From positions 1 through 23,688 of the IMG/VR virus record IMGVR_UViG_3300025168_000682: a stretch of 23,688 bases of DNA, one strand, 5' to 3'. The notes beneath the pieces are model-generated. The model had not been told where the DNA came from and ran no database searches. It was given only the letters and a program-made list of their open reading frames with translations. Origin of the DNA: a virus. This document shows positions 23,542 through 23,688 of this stretch, in pieces; the first letter of the stretch is position 1; each line of letters opens with the position of its first letter. A program made the translations under genes and the position numbers.

Positions 23542-23688
23542 ATGAAGACCATTGGCAGAGATTTTGGAGACACGGCTAGGAAGGTTTATGCTGTTGCATC
23601 AGGGGCTTTGGGTAATGGTAAGGCTGTAGTTGTTAACTCTGATGGGACTGTGAGTGTTATTGGGGCTTCCGACACACCAACTACGGGT
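23542..23688 (+). CDS. Second propeller-type tail protein (N-terminus only, cut by window end)
   Basis: ATG 23542 lies three bases after the preceding stop, and the frame is open for 49 codons to the window end. Residues 15-41 (VYAVASGALGNGKAVVVNSD and following GTVSVIG) match residues 15-41 of the 21775 protein at 19 of 27 positions. This suggests a paralogous fibre head module followed by a different or related body. The remainder is outside the window, so the propeller itself is not seen. Confidence 0.75.
   Translation, partial: MKTIGRDFGDTARKVYAVASGALGNGKAVVVNSDGTVSVIGASDTPTTG

Overview
The window reads as the structural (late) half of a long-tailed, non-contractile (siphovirus-like) phage genome. 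Every gene I can support is on the + strand, packed with 1-4 base overlaps (TAATG and ATGA junctions) or short ribosome-binding gaps. Base composition is A+T rich. Several proteins carry domain types common in marine phages: a CSNHSGMG-type cupredoxin-like module, FSPDG propeller blades, and MKTIVETSTKLSKYLL and YPPISSLPTPP starts. The large terminase looks most like the GTA/Terminase_6 group common in alphaproteobacterial phages. A marine bacterial host, perhaps an alphaproteobacterium, is my inference; no host marker is visible. No integrase, replication or lysis gene lies in the window.

Layout. 1-376: the end of an upstream operon, with a partial gene, a 53-aa protein and a 51-aa Cys-rich protein, closed by a rho-independent terminator (401-429). 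377-1114: a long A+T-rich control region with paired palindromes, spaced AACATAA repeats and possibly a tiny membrane-protein ORF; it sits directly before the terminase genes, where packaging sites and late promoters are often found. 1115-4207: small terminase, large terminase and portal. 4207-8159: an unexpected cassette of four fibre- or decoration-like genes between portal and protease, including an 883-aa protein with a cupredoxin-like module and propeller repeats, a 22-24-residue repeat protein and a BppU-like domain. 8165-11143: XkdF-like protease, scaffold, decoration protein and major capsid protein. 11201-13434: neck and connector genes, tail completion protein, tail terminator and a 53-aa Lys-rich protein. 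13434-15211: tail tube protein, a structured RNA leader, then the tail assembly chaperone pair joined by a T TTT TTG -1 frameshift. 15211-19983: a 1590-aa tape measure. 19986-23688: tail tip and receptor-binding genes, including two carbohydrate-binding-like modules, a seven-bladed beta-propeller protein and, cut by the window end, the start of a second protein with a related N-terminus.

How they work together: terminase and portal load DNA into a capsid built by protease, scaffold, decoration and major capsid protein. Connector proteins join it to a tail tube polymerised around the tape measure with help from the frameshifted chaperones. The distal propeller and carbohydrate-binding proteins probably contact the host. 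The most unusual parts are the adhesin-like cassette inside the head module, the RNA hairpin and pseudoknot-capable leader after the tail tube gene, and the repeat-rich region before the terminase.
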